This document shows, one piece after another, positions 7,778 through 16,276 of a stretch of DNA of 33,878 nucleotides. A model generated the notes under the pieces. The model was not told where the DNA came from. It searched no databases and was given only the letters and a program-made list of their open reading frames with translations. Made by a program: the position numbers and the translations under genes. Source of the stretch: Chloroflexota bacterium (GTDB lineage Bacteria > Chloroflexota > Dehalococcoidia > Lucifugimonadales > VXLM01); NCBI GenBank assembly GCA_026713145.1, contig JAPOPA010000305.1:1-33878 (forward strand). Reading direction: 5' to 3'. Each line of letters opens with the position of its first letter. Positions within the stretch are counted from its first letter, which is position 1.

Positions 7778-10018
7778 GTGAACGAGAGAGTACAACGCCT
7801 TTTCGAGAGCCGGTTCCGCATCGCAACCCAACTCTACGCGGGGATCGGAGGGGCCGTTGTCCTGACGGTTGGGGCCAGCCTCGTCGGCTGGTTTTCCTTC
7901 AACAGCGTGGGGGGAGCTCAGAGCCAGGTAAACGAAGAGAGTATCCCTGAGGTAGTGGCGGCATTCGGTGTCGCCCAGCACAGCGGCACGCTGGTGGATG
8001 CGGCTCCACGACTGATGGCTGCCACGAACCCCGGAGACTTGGCGCAGGTCTCGGCAAGCGTGGACGAGGCCCGCGAGAACCTCGAGGCAAACCTTGCCGA
8101 CCTTCTGGGAGGTGAGTCGTCGAACGACAACGGCGCAGTCGAAGGCCCCGGCCCGTCTGAGATTTCGGGACAGGGGGATGCACCAGAAGTCGGACGCTCG
8201 ACGCGCATCCGCGACAGTGTTGACATGCTGATCGTCAACATCAATGCCATTAGAGAGGACATGACAAGGCTCTATGAGCTGAACGTCCGCAGGGACGCAC
8301 TTCGAAGGGATCTCGAACAGCTGCGGGAAAAAATGGATGAAGTCATGGTCCCGGTCGTTGACGACCAACTCTTCTACACCATGACGGGTTACGAAAGTCT
8401 CGACACGTCGCCGGTAGCCCGCGAGGAACACTTCACGGAGACTGAGCTTGCCCGCTACCGCAACTTGGCCGGGCTTCACGCGGACGCCACAACGGCAAAC
8501 CAGCTGCTTGAGGGCGCGTTCTCCATATCATCCGCACCACTTCTGGAACCCCTGCGCGAACGTTTCGAGTCCGCAATCGGCAGCATCGAGCGCAGTGTTA
8601 CCGCCCTTACCGGTTCGCCGCTTCACGATGAGATAACTCCACTGACCACCCAGTTGTTGGACTTGGGTACAGGAGACGACAACGGCTTCGATTTGTTGGA
8701 AGAGCGGCTCCAACTCATACGGCATCAGCAAGACCTCTTAGAGCTAAACAGCGATATTGCCCTTGAGCTAGTCATCGATGTCAATTCGCTCGTGGACTCC
8801 GCGCGCACCAGTGCGGATGAGGCCACACAGGCCTCGTCGCAGGCGATATTTACCGGCAGAACACTACTGCTGGCCATCAGCGGGGTAGGTGTGGCTGGGG
8901 CCATCCTCATCTCTTGGCTCTTTGTCGGACGCGTAATTGTGCGTCGCATCCAATTGCTTTCGAATTGGATGCTGCGAATGGCAGGCGGCGACCTCGAAAC
9001 ACAAGTCGAACTCGGCGGGCGCGATGAGGTCGCGGACATGGCGGACGCACTGGAGGTGTTCCGCCGCCACGCACTCGAAGTGCAACGCCTGAACCTCGTA
9101 GAGCAACTGGCGGAAGAGCTGCAGGGTAAGAACGACCAGTTGGAAAGCGTGCTCGCCGACCTCCGCAAGGCACAGGAACAGATCGTCATGCGGGAGAAGT
9201 TGGCCGCGCTCGGCGAGCTAACTGCCGGCGTCGCCCATGAGATCAAGAACCCACTCAATTTCGTCAAGAACTTCTCCGAATCATCCAACGAACTACTGGA
9301 TGAACTGAAGGAAGTCCTGGATGAGAACGCGAACAAGATAAGCGAGGAAGACCAAAATTACATCAAGGAAATTTCAGGCGATCTCAATAGCAACCTTGAT
9401 CGGATCATTGCGCATGGCGAGCGCGCCAACCGCATCGTTCAGGACATGCTGATGATGGGCCGAGAGACGGGCGAAGAGCGCCCCACCGACATCAACGTTC
9501 TGCTGGATGAACACGCCCGGCTGGCCTACCACAGCGCGCGCGCAACCGATCCGGACTTCCAACTCCACATCGAACAGGAACTGGGCCCGGACGTGGGAGA
9601 GATCGTCGTCAAACCGCAGGACATCGGAAGAGTATTCTTGAACATCGTCGGCAACGCCTGCGACGCAACGGACGAGAAGCGGCGTAAGCTCCACGAATCA
9701 GGTGATAAGTCCTACATGCCGACGCTGTCGCTATTCACCAGCCGTGACGAGGAGAGTATCGCAGTCCGCATCAGGGATAACGGAGACGGAATACCCCCGG
9801 ACGTTGCCGACAGGATTTTCAACCCCTTCTTCACGACCAAACCCACCGACCGGGGAACAGGACTCGGCCTTGCCATCACCAACGACATCGTTCGTCAGCA
9901 CGGCGGCTCCATCTCAGTTAACTCTCAGCCCGGCGAGTTCACTGAGATGTTAGTAAGGCTTCCACTGGAGCCCACCCAGGCAGTTGGCCCGGCGGACGAA
10001 GAACTGCCTGTCGGCTAG
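7778..10018 (+). CDS. membrane sensor histidine kinase with large extracytoplasmic domain
   Basis: A 746-residue HisKA-type kinase. TM1 covers about residues 19-41, an acidic, helix-rich extracytoplasmic region about 42-360, and TM2 about 362-384 (LLLAISGVGVAGAILISWLFV). HAMP follows (about 385-440), then a coiled coil. The H box is ELTAGVAHEIKNPLNFVKNF with His487, and the HATPase domain has NIVGNACDA, RDNGDGIP and GTGLGLAIT. The start is GTG, 5 nt after the binding-protein stop. The extracytoplasmic part resembles long helical sensor bundles rather than PAS or Cache domains. It is the obvious phosphodonor for the two receiver proteins upstream, and could read the co-encoded lipoprotein. Confidence 0.93.
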   Translation: MNERVQRLFESRFRIATQLYAGIGGAVVLTVGASLVGWFSFNSVGGAQSQVNEESIPEVVAAFGVAQHSGTLVDAAPRLMAATNPGDLAQVSASVDEARENLEANLADLLGGESSNDNGAVEGPGPSEISGQGDAPEVGRSTRIRDSVDMLIVNINAIREDMTRLYELNVRRDALRRDLEQLREKMDEVMVPVVDDQLFYTMTGYESLDTSPVAREEHFTETELARYRNLAGLHADATTANQLLEGAFSISSAPLLEPLRERFESAIGSIERSVTALTGSPLHDEITPLTTQLLDLGTGDDNGFDLLEERLQLIRHQQDLLELNSDIALELVIDVNSLVDSARTSADEATQASSQAIFTGRTLLLAISGVGVAGAILISWLFVGRVIVRRIQLLSNWMLRMAGGDLETQVELGGRDEVADMADALEVFRRHALEVQRLNLVEQLAEELQGKNDQLESVLADLRKAQEQIVMREKLAALGELTAGVAHEIKNPLNFVKNFSESSNELLDELKEVLDENANKISEEDQNYIKEISGDLNSNLDRIIAHGERANRIVQDMLMMGRETGEERPTDINVLLDEHARLAYHSARATDPDFQLHIEQELGPDVGEIVVKPQDIGRVFLNIVGNACDATDEKRRKLHESGDKSYMPTLSLFTSRDEESIAVRIRDNGDGIPPDVADRIFNPFFTTKPTDRGTGLGLAITNDIVRQHGGSISVNSQPGEFTEMLVRLPLEPTQAVGPADEELPVG

Positions 10019-10064
10019 TGATATCCCGGTTTCGGTAGATAAGGACCCACTAGTCAACCACTGT

Positions 10065-10093
10065 AGGACCACCGCACAGGCGGAGATGGTTCT
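10065..10093. terminator. possible bidirectional stem-loop between convergent genes
   Basis: AGGACCACCGC, the tetraloop ACAG, and GCGGAGATGGTTCT can fold with a 3-nt bulge between CCGC/GCGG and AGGACCA/TGGTTCT (one G-T pair). It sits between the convergent histidine kinase and DUF502 genes. There is no strong U tract, so this is a weak call. Confidence 0.3.
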
Positions 10094-10107
10094 TACGGGC
10101 GGTAGTA

Positions 10108-10848
10108 CTATTCAGATGTGGTCTCGAACCTACCGATCAGACCAAAATCCCTTTGTTCGACGGGCACCCTGGCCAGAGACACCGCTTCAGGTAGGACGAT
10201 ACCACCGGAGAAGACCAGCTTCATGGCGTCCTCCACCGTTATATCGGTCTCAATGATGTCGTCTTCGGGAATGAGTGCCATGTTGCCCGATGTGGGATTC
10301 GGAACAGTTGGAATATAGACCACTACGATCGATTCGTCGGTCTTGCTGGAGATGGCTCTTCCCGTAACGAACCCCATTGCCACCATGCCCTCACGCGGCC
10401 ACTCCACGAACACGACGCGCGTGAACTGGTACGGCGAGGTAAGAGAAGCCATCGCCTGTTTGGTCACTCCGAGAACCGTCTTTACCACTGGGATGTGATT
10501 GAGTATGGCATCCTTGAAATCCATGAACGCTCGGCCGATCCTTGTGGCGATGACAAGGCCAACCAGATAGAACAGGACGACCGCCACAATAGCCCCAATC
10601 CCCCAAAAGTCCCAGGGCTCGCCCTCTACCATTGGTAGCCCACGAATGGCGCTGTCGGCGTAGCCGATGATGACCACCAGCACAACCACTGTCACGATGA
10701 TCGGCACCAACTCGAAGAGTCCTGCCAGCACCGTGCCCTGGATGTGGCCCTCGAATCTGCTCCACAGGCCGGGTTCGCATTCCTCTTCTTCTGCCTCGGC
10801 GTCAGGCTGTCCGTTTCCTAGTAACCCCAATGCCCTCGCTCCTTCCAC
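10108..10848 (-). CDS. DUF502 family membrane protein
   Basis: A 246-residue protein with two transmembrane helices near the N-terminus (LAGLFELVPIIVTVVVLVVIIGY and IGAIVAVVLFYLVGLVIATRIG). A soluble beta-rich C-terminal part follows, with the DUF502 signatures HIPVVKTVLGVTKQ, VVFVEWPREGMVAMGFVTG and VVYIPTVPNPTSGNMALIPEDDI. The biochemical role of this widespread family is not established; plant relatives (LCV-like) are membrane proteins. The ORF track starts at a GTG; an in-frame TTG at about 10830 has a better placed GGAGCGAGG and could be the true start. It is convergent with the signalling cassette and has its own promoter. Confidence 0.88.
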   Translation of the reverse strand: MEGARALGLLGNGQPDAEAEEEECEPGLWSRFEGHIQGTVLAGLFELVPIIVTVVVLVVIIGYADSAIRGLPMVEGEPWDFWGIGAIVAVVLFYLVGLVIATRIGRAFMDFKDAILNHIPVVKTVLGVTKQAMASLTSPYQFTRVVFVEWPREGMVAMGFVTGRAISSKTDESIVVVYIPTVPNPTSGNMALIPEDDIIETDITVEDAMKLVFSGGIVLPEAVSLARVPVEQRDFGLIGRFETTSE

Positions 10849-10963
10849 TCGTCCAATGTCCGGAATTCCTCAATTGGGCGCCGTGCGAAGAGAACTTGCA
10901 CAAATGGCGCACTTGACAGAGAAAACCGACTACCGACTCCCAACCATTGCACTGATTACCATC

Positions 10964-10972
10964 AGTATAGCA
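10964..10972 (-). promoter_or_regulatory. extended -10 promoter for the DUF502 gene
   Basis: On the minus strand the sequence reads TGCTATACT, an extended -10 element. A -35 match is not evident. Transcription would start near 10957, giving a leader of about 110 nt. Confidence 0.45.
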
Positions 10973-11050
10973 GGACGCTAATTGACACTTGATCCCATCT
11001 AATGGTCAAGTTTTCTGCTGAATTGTGGGTTGGAACGTTGAAGGAGGACC

Positions 11051-12001
11051 CTAAGCCCAGGCAGCCATTTCGGCGTGGAGCTCCGGCGACAGTTCCATTT
11101 CCATCGACTCGATGGCGTTGTCGACGTGGGAGGTTCTGCGAGCGCCGATAAGAACGGACGTGAGGCACCTATTGGCCATCACCCACGCCATCGCCAGCTT
11201 CACCATTGGCACGCCCATTTCATCCGACTTGTCCCGCAGCTTCTCGACGAGCTTGAAGTTGCGGTCTTCGAAATAGATGTCTGCGTGACCCGGCATCACG
11301 TCGAACCGCGTGCCCTTGGGAAACATCGACCGATCGGGAGTGTACTTGCCCGCGAGGAAGCCCGCGGCGAGCGGACTGTATGGAGTGATGCCGACACCCT
11401 CCTTTACGCAGAGCGGGAAAAACTCGGTCTCGGCCTCGACGCGGTCGAGGTGGGAAGGATTGTTCGAGCGCGCCAGGCTGTAGGGAGGCTGGGTGATCTG
11501 GAAGCGAGCCCAGCCGTTCTTGTCGCTCACATCAAGGGCATCTTGTAGTTGTCCGGCGCGGAAGTTGCTGCAACCGACCACGTCAATCTGCCCGGCCTCG
11601 ACTCCCTCGTTAATCGCGCCAAGGTACTCCTCCATTGGCGCATCCTGGAAAGCGGAGTGGGCCTTGTACATCTCAACCTTGTCGACCTGCAGCCTTTCGA
11701 GGCTTTGGGCAAGCGCGCGCTGCACGTTTTCCGCCGTCCCGCCCGAGCTTACCTTGGTGCATATCTTCACCTCGTCGCGCACGCCTCTCGACCGCATCCA
11801 GTTGCCAATGACAACCTCCGACGGGACTTCCCCCGAGGAGTACCCCTCTGCCGTATCGAAAAAGTCGATGCCGTTCTCCAAGGCGTGGTCCATAATCTCA
11901 AAGGCAGTATCCGGGTCGATCTCCCGCCCGAACGTGACGCATCCGAGTCCGATGGCGCTGACTGTTATTCCTGAGTTGCCCAAGGGTCGCTGTTCGATCA
12001 T
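11051..12001 (-). CDS. aldo/keto reductase
   Basis: A 316-residue NADPH-dependent (beta/alpha)8 oxidoreductase. The catalytic tetrad is visible as D49 and Y54 (GIDFFDTAEGYSSG), K83 (KICTKVSSG) and H115 (VEMYKAHSAF). The C-terminal coenzyme-binding part includes VLIGARRTSHVDNAIESM. The length is normal. Family members reduce aldehydes and ketones or oxidise sugars in the cytosol; the substrate is not predictable. The ATG is preceded by AAGGAGA. No partner gene is evident on the same strand; the gap to the DUF502 gene contains that gene's own promoter. Confidence 0.93.
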   Translation of the reverse strand: MIEQRPLGNSGITVSAIGLGCVTFGREIDPDTAFEIMDHALENGIDFFDTAEGYSSGEVPSEVVIGNWMRSRGVRDEVKICTKVSSGGTAENVQRALAQSLERLQVDKVEMYKAHSAFQDAPMEEYLGAINEGVEAGQIDVVGCSNFRAGQLQDALDVSDKNGWARFQITQPPYSLARSNNPSHLDRVEAETEFFPLCVKEGVGITPYSPLAAGFLAGKYTPDRSMFPKGTRFDVMPGHADIYFEDRNFKLVEKLRDKSDEMGVPMVKLAMAWVMANRCLTSVLIGARRTSHVDNAIESMEMELSPELHAEMAAWA

Positions 12002-12028
12002 TACGTGTCTCCTTATTTCGTTGGCGGT

Positions 12029-12037
12029 ATTCTACCA
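12029..12037 (-). promoter_or_regulatory. extended -10 promoter for the aldo/keto reductase
   Basis: The minus strand reads TGGTAGAAT, an extended -10 element, giving a start near 12022 and a leader of about 20 nt that includes the AAGGAGA ribosome binding site. The -35 is weak. Confidence 0.5.
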
Positions 12038-12152
12038 TGCTCGAAGCCCCACCGAGTGTGACCGAATTTAGCGATAGGTGTACCCACGAGCCGACTGTTT
12101 GAGCGGCCCGCCGGGAAGCACCAAATGTACCTGTCGAAGCCTTGCGGTATCC

Positions 12153-12179
12153 TTGACACTGCTATAGCGATGTGATAAT
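12153..12179 (+). promoter_or_regulatory. promoter of the ACIII operon
   Basis: A perfect -35 TTGACA (12153-12158) is followed 15 bp later by GATAAT (12174-12179). TAATTT, 17 bp from the -35, is a less consensus alternative -10. Either places the start near 12186, about 58 nt before the ATG at 12244. It overlaps the first codons of the ORF-track entry starting at 12172, which argues against that start. Confidence 0.6.
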
Positions 12180-12243
12180 TTTCAGCGAGCCGAATTCAAG
12201 GGCTTTTCGGCGTTTGCGCAGCGGCTATCGGAGAAAGGTGCAG

Positions 12244-12588
12244 ATGGACCCAGCAACGCTTTCCAATGCCGAATGGACCGGCATTGCCAACATGTTGACA
12301 AACCTCTGGGTCATGCTTCTTCTCATCATCTGCATCGGTACCCTGTATCTCGCCACTCATGTCGGCATTCCCTCGCTCGTGGCATCCCACCCCCTGCCAC
12401 AATCGGCGCAGCGACTGCGCCTTCCCCTGTACGTTCTCATGTTCGTTGGAATGGCGCTCTATGCGTATTTCGTCGCAGCAGCCATTGGCGAATCGAGTGT
12501 GCTCGGCGACATCTTCGACACGTATTGGATCAAGGGCGGCTCGATCGACCTTCTCGGTCACGGCGGCAACCCTCAGTCCGTGCACTAG
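12244..12588 (+). CDS. small two-helix membrane protein opening the ACIII operon
   Basis: I do not recognise a named family. From the ATG at 12244 the protein has 114 residues. Two transmembrane helices are clear (NLWVMLLLIICIGTLYLATHVGI and LPLYVLMFVGMALYAYFVAAAIG), joined by a basic/polar loop, with a polar tail containing GGSIDLLGHGG. AAAGGTG lies just before this ATG; the ORF-track start at 12172 falls inside the promoter -10. The pentaheme cytochrome gene follows 15 nt later, so it is very likely cotranscribed with ACIII. It may be an accessory subunit or assembly factor, which is inference only. Confidence 0.7.
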   Translation: MDPATLSNAEWTGIANMLTNLWVMLLLIICIGTLYLATHVGIPSLVASHPLPQSAQRLRLPLYVLMFVGMALYAYFVAAAIGESSVLGDIFDTYWIKGGSIDLLGHGGNPQSVH

Positions 12589-12603
12589 TTAGGGTAGACG
12601 CAC

Positions 12604-13212
12604 TTGCTGCCAGGCGACTTTCAACCACCAAAAAGGCCGACGGGGCGTCGGATCGCCCTATTCGGTGCGTTGGGCCTCGGAGGAGTTGTTGGCCTCGTTG
12701 TAGTCGTCGTCATCGCAACGTTCGTCATCTCTGCGTGGCTTGGACTGCCGCTTGACGCATTCGGCTTGAACGAGGGCCCGGACCAGCCGATAGCGTTCCC
12801 CCACCCAACCCACGTTGAGGACCTCGGACTCGACTGCACCTTCTGTCACAGGAACGTGACCGTGGGCGCCGCAGCGACCATTCCTGCCGTCGGATTCTGC
12901 ATGAGTTGCCACATAACCGTGGGCGACGACAAACCCGAGGTCGAGAAACTGCGAAACTTCCACACGAGCGGTATCCCGGTCGACTGGGTGCGCGTCCATC
13001 GTGTGCCCGACCACGTGAACTTTGTGCACGAGCCCCACATCCGACACTTCTCGGAGCAGTACGGAGGCGCGTCGGGCACGTGCCAGTTGTGTCACGGCGA
13101 CGTAGGCAGCATGGTGAAGGTCCAGCAGGTGCGCTCACTGAAGATGGGCGATTGCGTAGACTGCCACCGCGATAACGAAGCGCCGACCGACTGCACGACG
13201 TGCCATTACTAG
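12604..13212 (+). CDS. actA: ACIII subunit ActA, pentaheme cytochrome c
   Basis: A 202-residue membrane-anchored cytochrome. One N-terminal helix (about residues 17-43, IALFGALGLGGVVGLVVVVVIATFVISAW) is followed by a periplasmic part with exactly five CXXCH haem sites: CTFCH, CMSCH, CQLCH, CVDCH and CTTCH. Five haems and a single anchor match ActA of alternative complex III, which passes electrons from quinol oxidation towards ActE and an oxidase. The start is TTG at 12604 with AGGG about 10 nt upstream; no in-frame ATG precedes the anchor helix. It lies directly before the split ActB genes. Confidence 0.88.
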   Translation: MLPGDFQPPKRPTGRRIALFGALGLGGVVGLVVVVVIATFVISAWLGLPLDAFGLNEGPDQPIAFPHPTHVEDLGLDCTFCHRNVTVGAAATIPAVGFCMSCHITVGDDKPEVEKLRNFHTSGIPVDWVRVHRVPDHVNFVHEPHIRHFSEQYGGASGTCQLCHGDVGSMVKVQQVRSLKMGDCVDCHRDNEAPTDCTTCHY

Positions 13213-13257
13213 AGGAGATATTCCTCCGCAGAACGCGAGGGAAGTGAAATACAGGGA

Positions 13258-15504
13258 ATGTCCCTAACTCGAAGACAATTCTTGACCCTTATGGGTGGTT
13301 CGGCCACCGCGGTGGCCGCCGCGGCATGCGGCGTTCCCGAAAGGGAACTGCTCGTCCAGTCGCCTATCGAGATGCCCGAGGACATGGTTACCGGCCTCGA
13401 CAACTGGTACGCGACGATTGACCGGCAGAATCGCGCTCCCCTAGGCGTAGTCGTGAGGGTTATGGAGGGCCGCGCGAAGAAAGTCGAGGGCAACGTCGAC
13501 TATCCGGTCAACCGCGGCAAGCACAACGCCGTCGCCGAGGCAGGACTGCAGGGCCTCTACCACCCCGACCGCATCGGCTCGCCCCTGATCCGTACGGGTC
13601 AGCGCGGCGAGGGTAAGTGGGAGCAGCTTAGCTGGACAGACGCCGTCTCCCGCGTGGCCGAGCGACTAGGGGAATTGAGCGGTGAAGAGACCGTTTTCAT
13701 CACGAACCCTGTCAGCGCGCACACGGGGCTGGTCGTGAACCGGTTCGCTGAGGCGCTCGGCGCGAAGCACATGAGCTATGAGCCTCTCGAACGCACCGTG
13801 CTGAAGGCCTCAATGAAGCAGGTATTCGACCAGGAGGCAATGCCCGACTTCGATATCGAGAATGCGGCGTATATCCTGTCGTTCGGCGCGGACTTCCTGA
13901 ACACGTGGGAGTCTCCGGTCCGGTACGCCCGCGGCTACGGCCACTTCCGTCAGGGCGAAAATAGGAGTCGCGGCAAGCTTGTCCACTTCGATTCCCGCTT
14001 TTCGATGACCGGGGCTAACGCCGACGAGTGGGTCTACGTCAAACCCGGCTACGAAGGTGAGGTGGCTCTTGCCATCGCGAACGTCATGATCTCCGCTGGA
14101 CTGCCGGACTCGCCCGCGCTCCATAGGATCACGGGACAAGGCTCGAATAGTTTGGAGAGCTTCACTCCCCAAGCGGTCGGTAGCCGCGCGGGAGTCGATC
14201 CGGAAAAGATCGTCAGGATAGCTCGCGACTTCTTGGAGCACCCTCCTGGGCTCGCCATAGGCGGCGGCTCGGCCGGGGCCCATTCGAATGGGCTGTTCAA
14301 CCTCAACGCGATCTACGCCCTTAACTATCTGTCGGGGAGCGTGGACCAACTCGGAGGGATCACCTTCAATCCCTCTCCGCCAATTAGCGACCTTCCGACC
14401 GCGCCCGACGCAACCTCATTCTCGGATTTCCGGGACCTTGCGGGCCGGATGTCGGGAGGACAGGTCAAGGCGCTTCTCGTACGCAATGCGGACCCGTTCT
14501 ATGGCCTTCCGGAGAATACGGGAATCACACGGGCCAGCTTCAATGTGCCACTCATCGTCAGCTTCTCGAACCGTTTCGACGACACGACGATGCTGGCGGA
14601 CATAATTCTGCCTGAGAACCATTATCTCGAGGACTGGGGAACGGATATCCCCGATCCCGGCCCCGGCTACCAGACGATTGGCTTCCAGCAGCCGGTCGTC
14701 CGACCCTTCTTCGAGTCGAGAGGGCCTCACCTTGGGACGAAGAACTTCGGCGATGTGCTGATGACACTGGCACAGGTGCTGGAAAAGGACCTCGGTCTCG
14801 ACGCCGACAACTTCAAAGGACTCATGGAGAATGACGCCCGCAGACTGCGAGAACTGGACCGCGGTTCCGTTCGCGCGGCGAACGACAAGCTGTTCTGGAA
14901 CACCATCCTCCAGCGTGGCGGCTGGTGGGACACGAACGCGAGTGGAGATATTCACGACCCCCGGTCGGGCCAGTATTCGTTTCCGACGGCTGCCCAAGCG
15001 CCCTCGACGGGAGGCAGTGGAGAATTCCACCTCATGCCGTTCGAGACTACCGGGCTGACGGACGGCCGAGGCGCGGACCTTCCGTGGCTGCAGGCAACGC
15101 CCGACCCGATCACGACGGCCACGTGGCAGACGTGGGTCGAGATCAACTTGAAAAAGGCCGAGGAGATGGGAATTAACGAGGGTGACGTGGTTAAGGTGAC
15201 CTCGGAGCAAGGCTCGATCGAGGCGCTCGCTTACCCCCATCCCGGTATCTCGCCCGACGTGGTGGCGATACCGGTCGGACAGGGACACAAGGGCGGCGGA
15301 CGCTACTCGAAGGACCGGGGAGCGAACGTGCTGTCGATCCTCTCGCCGGTCACCGAAAGCGAGACGGGAGCACTGGCGTGGGCGGCGACACGTGTAAATC
15401 TACGGCGCACGGGCGAATGGATCCGTCTGCCGAAGTTCGAGAACACAGCGCCCGACCTCGCCGAAGACGGACATCGCCGGATAATCCCGCTGACATCAGG
15501 GTAA
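13258..15504 (+). CDS. actB1: ACIII subunit ActB, molybdopterin-oxidoreductase-like half
   Basis: A 748-residue protein of the molybdopterin oxidoreductase superfamily. The N-terminus is a TAT signal (TRRQFLTLMGGSATAVAAAAC), and AAAC may also be a lipobox. The N-terminal Cys motif that binds a 4Fe-4S cluster in active enzymes is absent (YATIDRQNRAPLGVVVRV in its place), consistent with the cofactor-less Mo-like domain of ActB. Recognisable segments include LLVRNADPFYGLP, ADIILPENHYLEDWGTDIPDPGPGY and INEGDVVKVTSEQGSIEALAYPHPGISPDVVAIPVGQGH. In the classical complex this domain is fused to the Fe-S domain; here the Fe-S part is a separate gene 22 nt downstream. Confidence 0.88.
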   Translation: MSLTRRQFLTLMGGSATAVAAAACGVPERELLVQSPIEMPEDMVTGLDNWYATIDRQNRAPLGVVVRVMEGRAKKVEGNVDYPVNRGKHNAVAEAGLQGLYHPDRIGSPLIRTGQRGEGKWEQLSWTDAVSRVAERLGELSGEETVFITNPVSAHTGLVVNRFAEALGAKHMSYEPLERTVLKASMKQVFDQEAMPDFDIENAAYILSFGADFLNTWESPVRYARGYGHFRQGENRSRGKLVHFDSRFSMTGANADEWVYVKPGYEGEVALAIANVMISAGLPDSPALHRITGQGSNSLESFTPQAVGSRAGVDPEKIVRIARDFLEHPPGLAIGGGSAGAHSNGLFNLNAIYALNYLSGSVDQLGGITFNPSPPISDLPTAPDATSFSDFRDLAGRMSGGQVKALLVRNADPFYGLPENTGITRASFNVPLIVSFSNRFDDTTMLADIILPENHYLEDWGTDIPDPGPGYQTIGFQQPVVRPFFESRGPHLGTKNFGDVLMTLAQVLEKDLGLDADNFKGLMENDARRLRELDRGSVRAANDKLFWNTILQRGGWWDTNASGDIHDPRSGQYSFPTAAQAPSTGGSGEFHLMPFETTGLTDGRGADLPWLQATPDPITTATWQTWVEINLKKAEEMGINEGDVVKVTSEQGSIEALAYPHPGISPDVVAIPVGQGHKGGGRYSKDRGANVLSILSPVTESETGALAWAATRVNLRRTGEWIRLPKFENTAPDLAEDGHRRIIPLTSG

Positions 15505-15526
15505 GGGGAAACGGAGCCGGAGCAAT

Positions 15527-16276
15527 ATGGCAAGTACGAATACGCAATGGGGAATGGTGATTGATGTCGACAAGTGCATCGGCTGTCAGGGATGCGTTGT
15601 CGCGTGTCAGTCCGAGAATAATATCCCCATAAACACCGAGGACCTCTTCAACCAGCGTCGAGCAATCGAGTGGATTCGTGTCGAGCGCTACTGGGAGGGC
15701 GAGTTCCCGGACGTCAAGGCGCGGTTCATTCCAATTCTGTGCCAGCACTGCAACGACGCTCCCTGCGAGCCGGTCTGTCCCGTGTTCGCCACGTACCACA
15801 ACAACGAGGGCATGAACGTGCAGGTGTACAACCGCTGTATCGGTACGCGGTTCTGCGCCAACAACTGCCCATACCACGTCCGGTTCTTCAACTTCTGGGA
15901 GCCGGAGTGGCCGGAGACTCTGACGAACCAGCTCAACCCGGATGTGACCGTGCGCAGTCGCGGGATCATGGAGAAGTGCACATTCTGCATACAGCGCATT
16001 CGCCGCACGAGTCGAGAGGCCGCGCGCGACGGCGAGGAGCTGTCCGACGACTCACGCGAGTTGAACCCGGCCTGCGTAAACGCATGTCCAACGGATACCC
16101 TGTTCTTCGGCGACTTGAATGACCCGGACAGCAAGGTCGCGAAGCTGGCGAAGGAAGAGATGAGTGATGACGGACGCGGCTACCACCTGATGCCGCAGTA
16201 CGGGACATCGCCCAACGTGATTTATCTGAAGAAGGTGGATGAGTCCACCAAGGATTCCAACGGCTCACATGAATAA
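15527..16276 (+). CDS. actB2: ACIII subunit ActB, ferredoxin-like Fe-S half
   Basis: A 249-residue protein with four cysteine groups of the DmsB/NrfC type: CIGCQGCVVAC, CQHCNDAPCEPVCP, CIGTRFCANNCP and CTFCIQRI...CVNACPT. In the third group a Thr stands where a Cys would complete a cubane, a pattern seen in ActB and linked to a 3Fe-4S cluster; the other three can hold 4Fe-4S clusters. The protein has no own export signal, so it probably travels with the TAT-bearing partner. The ATG at 15527 follows GGAGCC. Its end overlaps the next ORF by 8 to 38 nt, depending on the start used there. Confidence 0.9.
   Translation: MASTNTQWGMVIDVDKCIGCQGCVVACQSENNIPINTEDLFNQRRAIEWIRVERYWEGEFPDVKARFIPILCQHCNDAPCEPVCPVFATYHNNEGMNVQVYNRCIGTRFCANNCPYHVRFFNFWEPEWPETLTNQLNPDVTVRSRGIMEKCTFCIQRIRRTSREAARDGEELSDDSRELNPACVNACPTDTLFFGDLNDPDSKVAKLAKEEMSDDGRGYHLMPQYGTSPNVIYLKKVDESTKDSNGSHE

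Noticed and set aside
13212-13226. Small hairpin GAGGA/TCCTC between actA and actB1
   Set aside because: Only 5 bp; too weak to call a terminator or attenuator.
14416-15288. 290-residue minus-strand ORF
   Set aside because: Antisense to the Mo-like ActB gene; no family resemblance.
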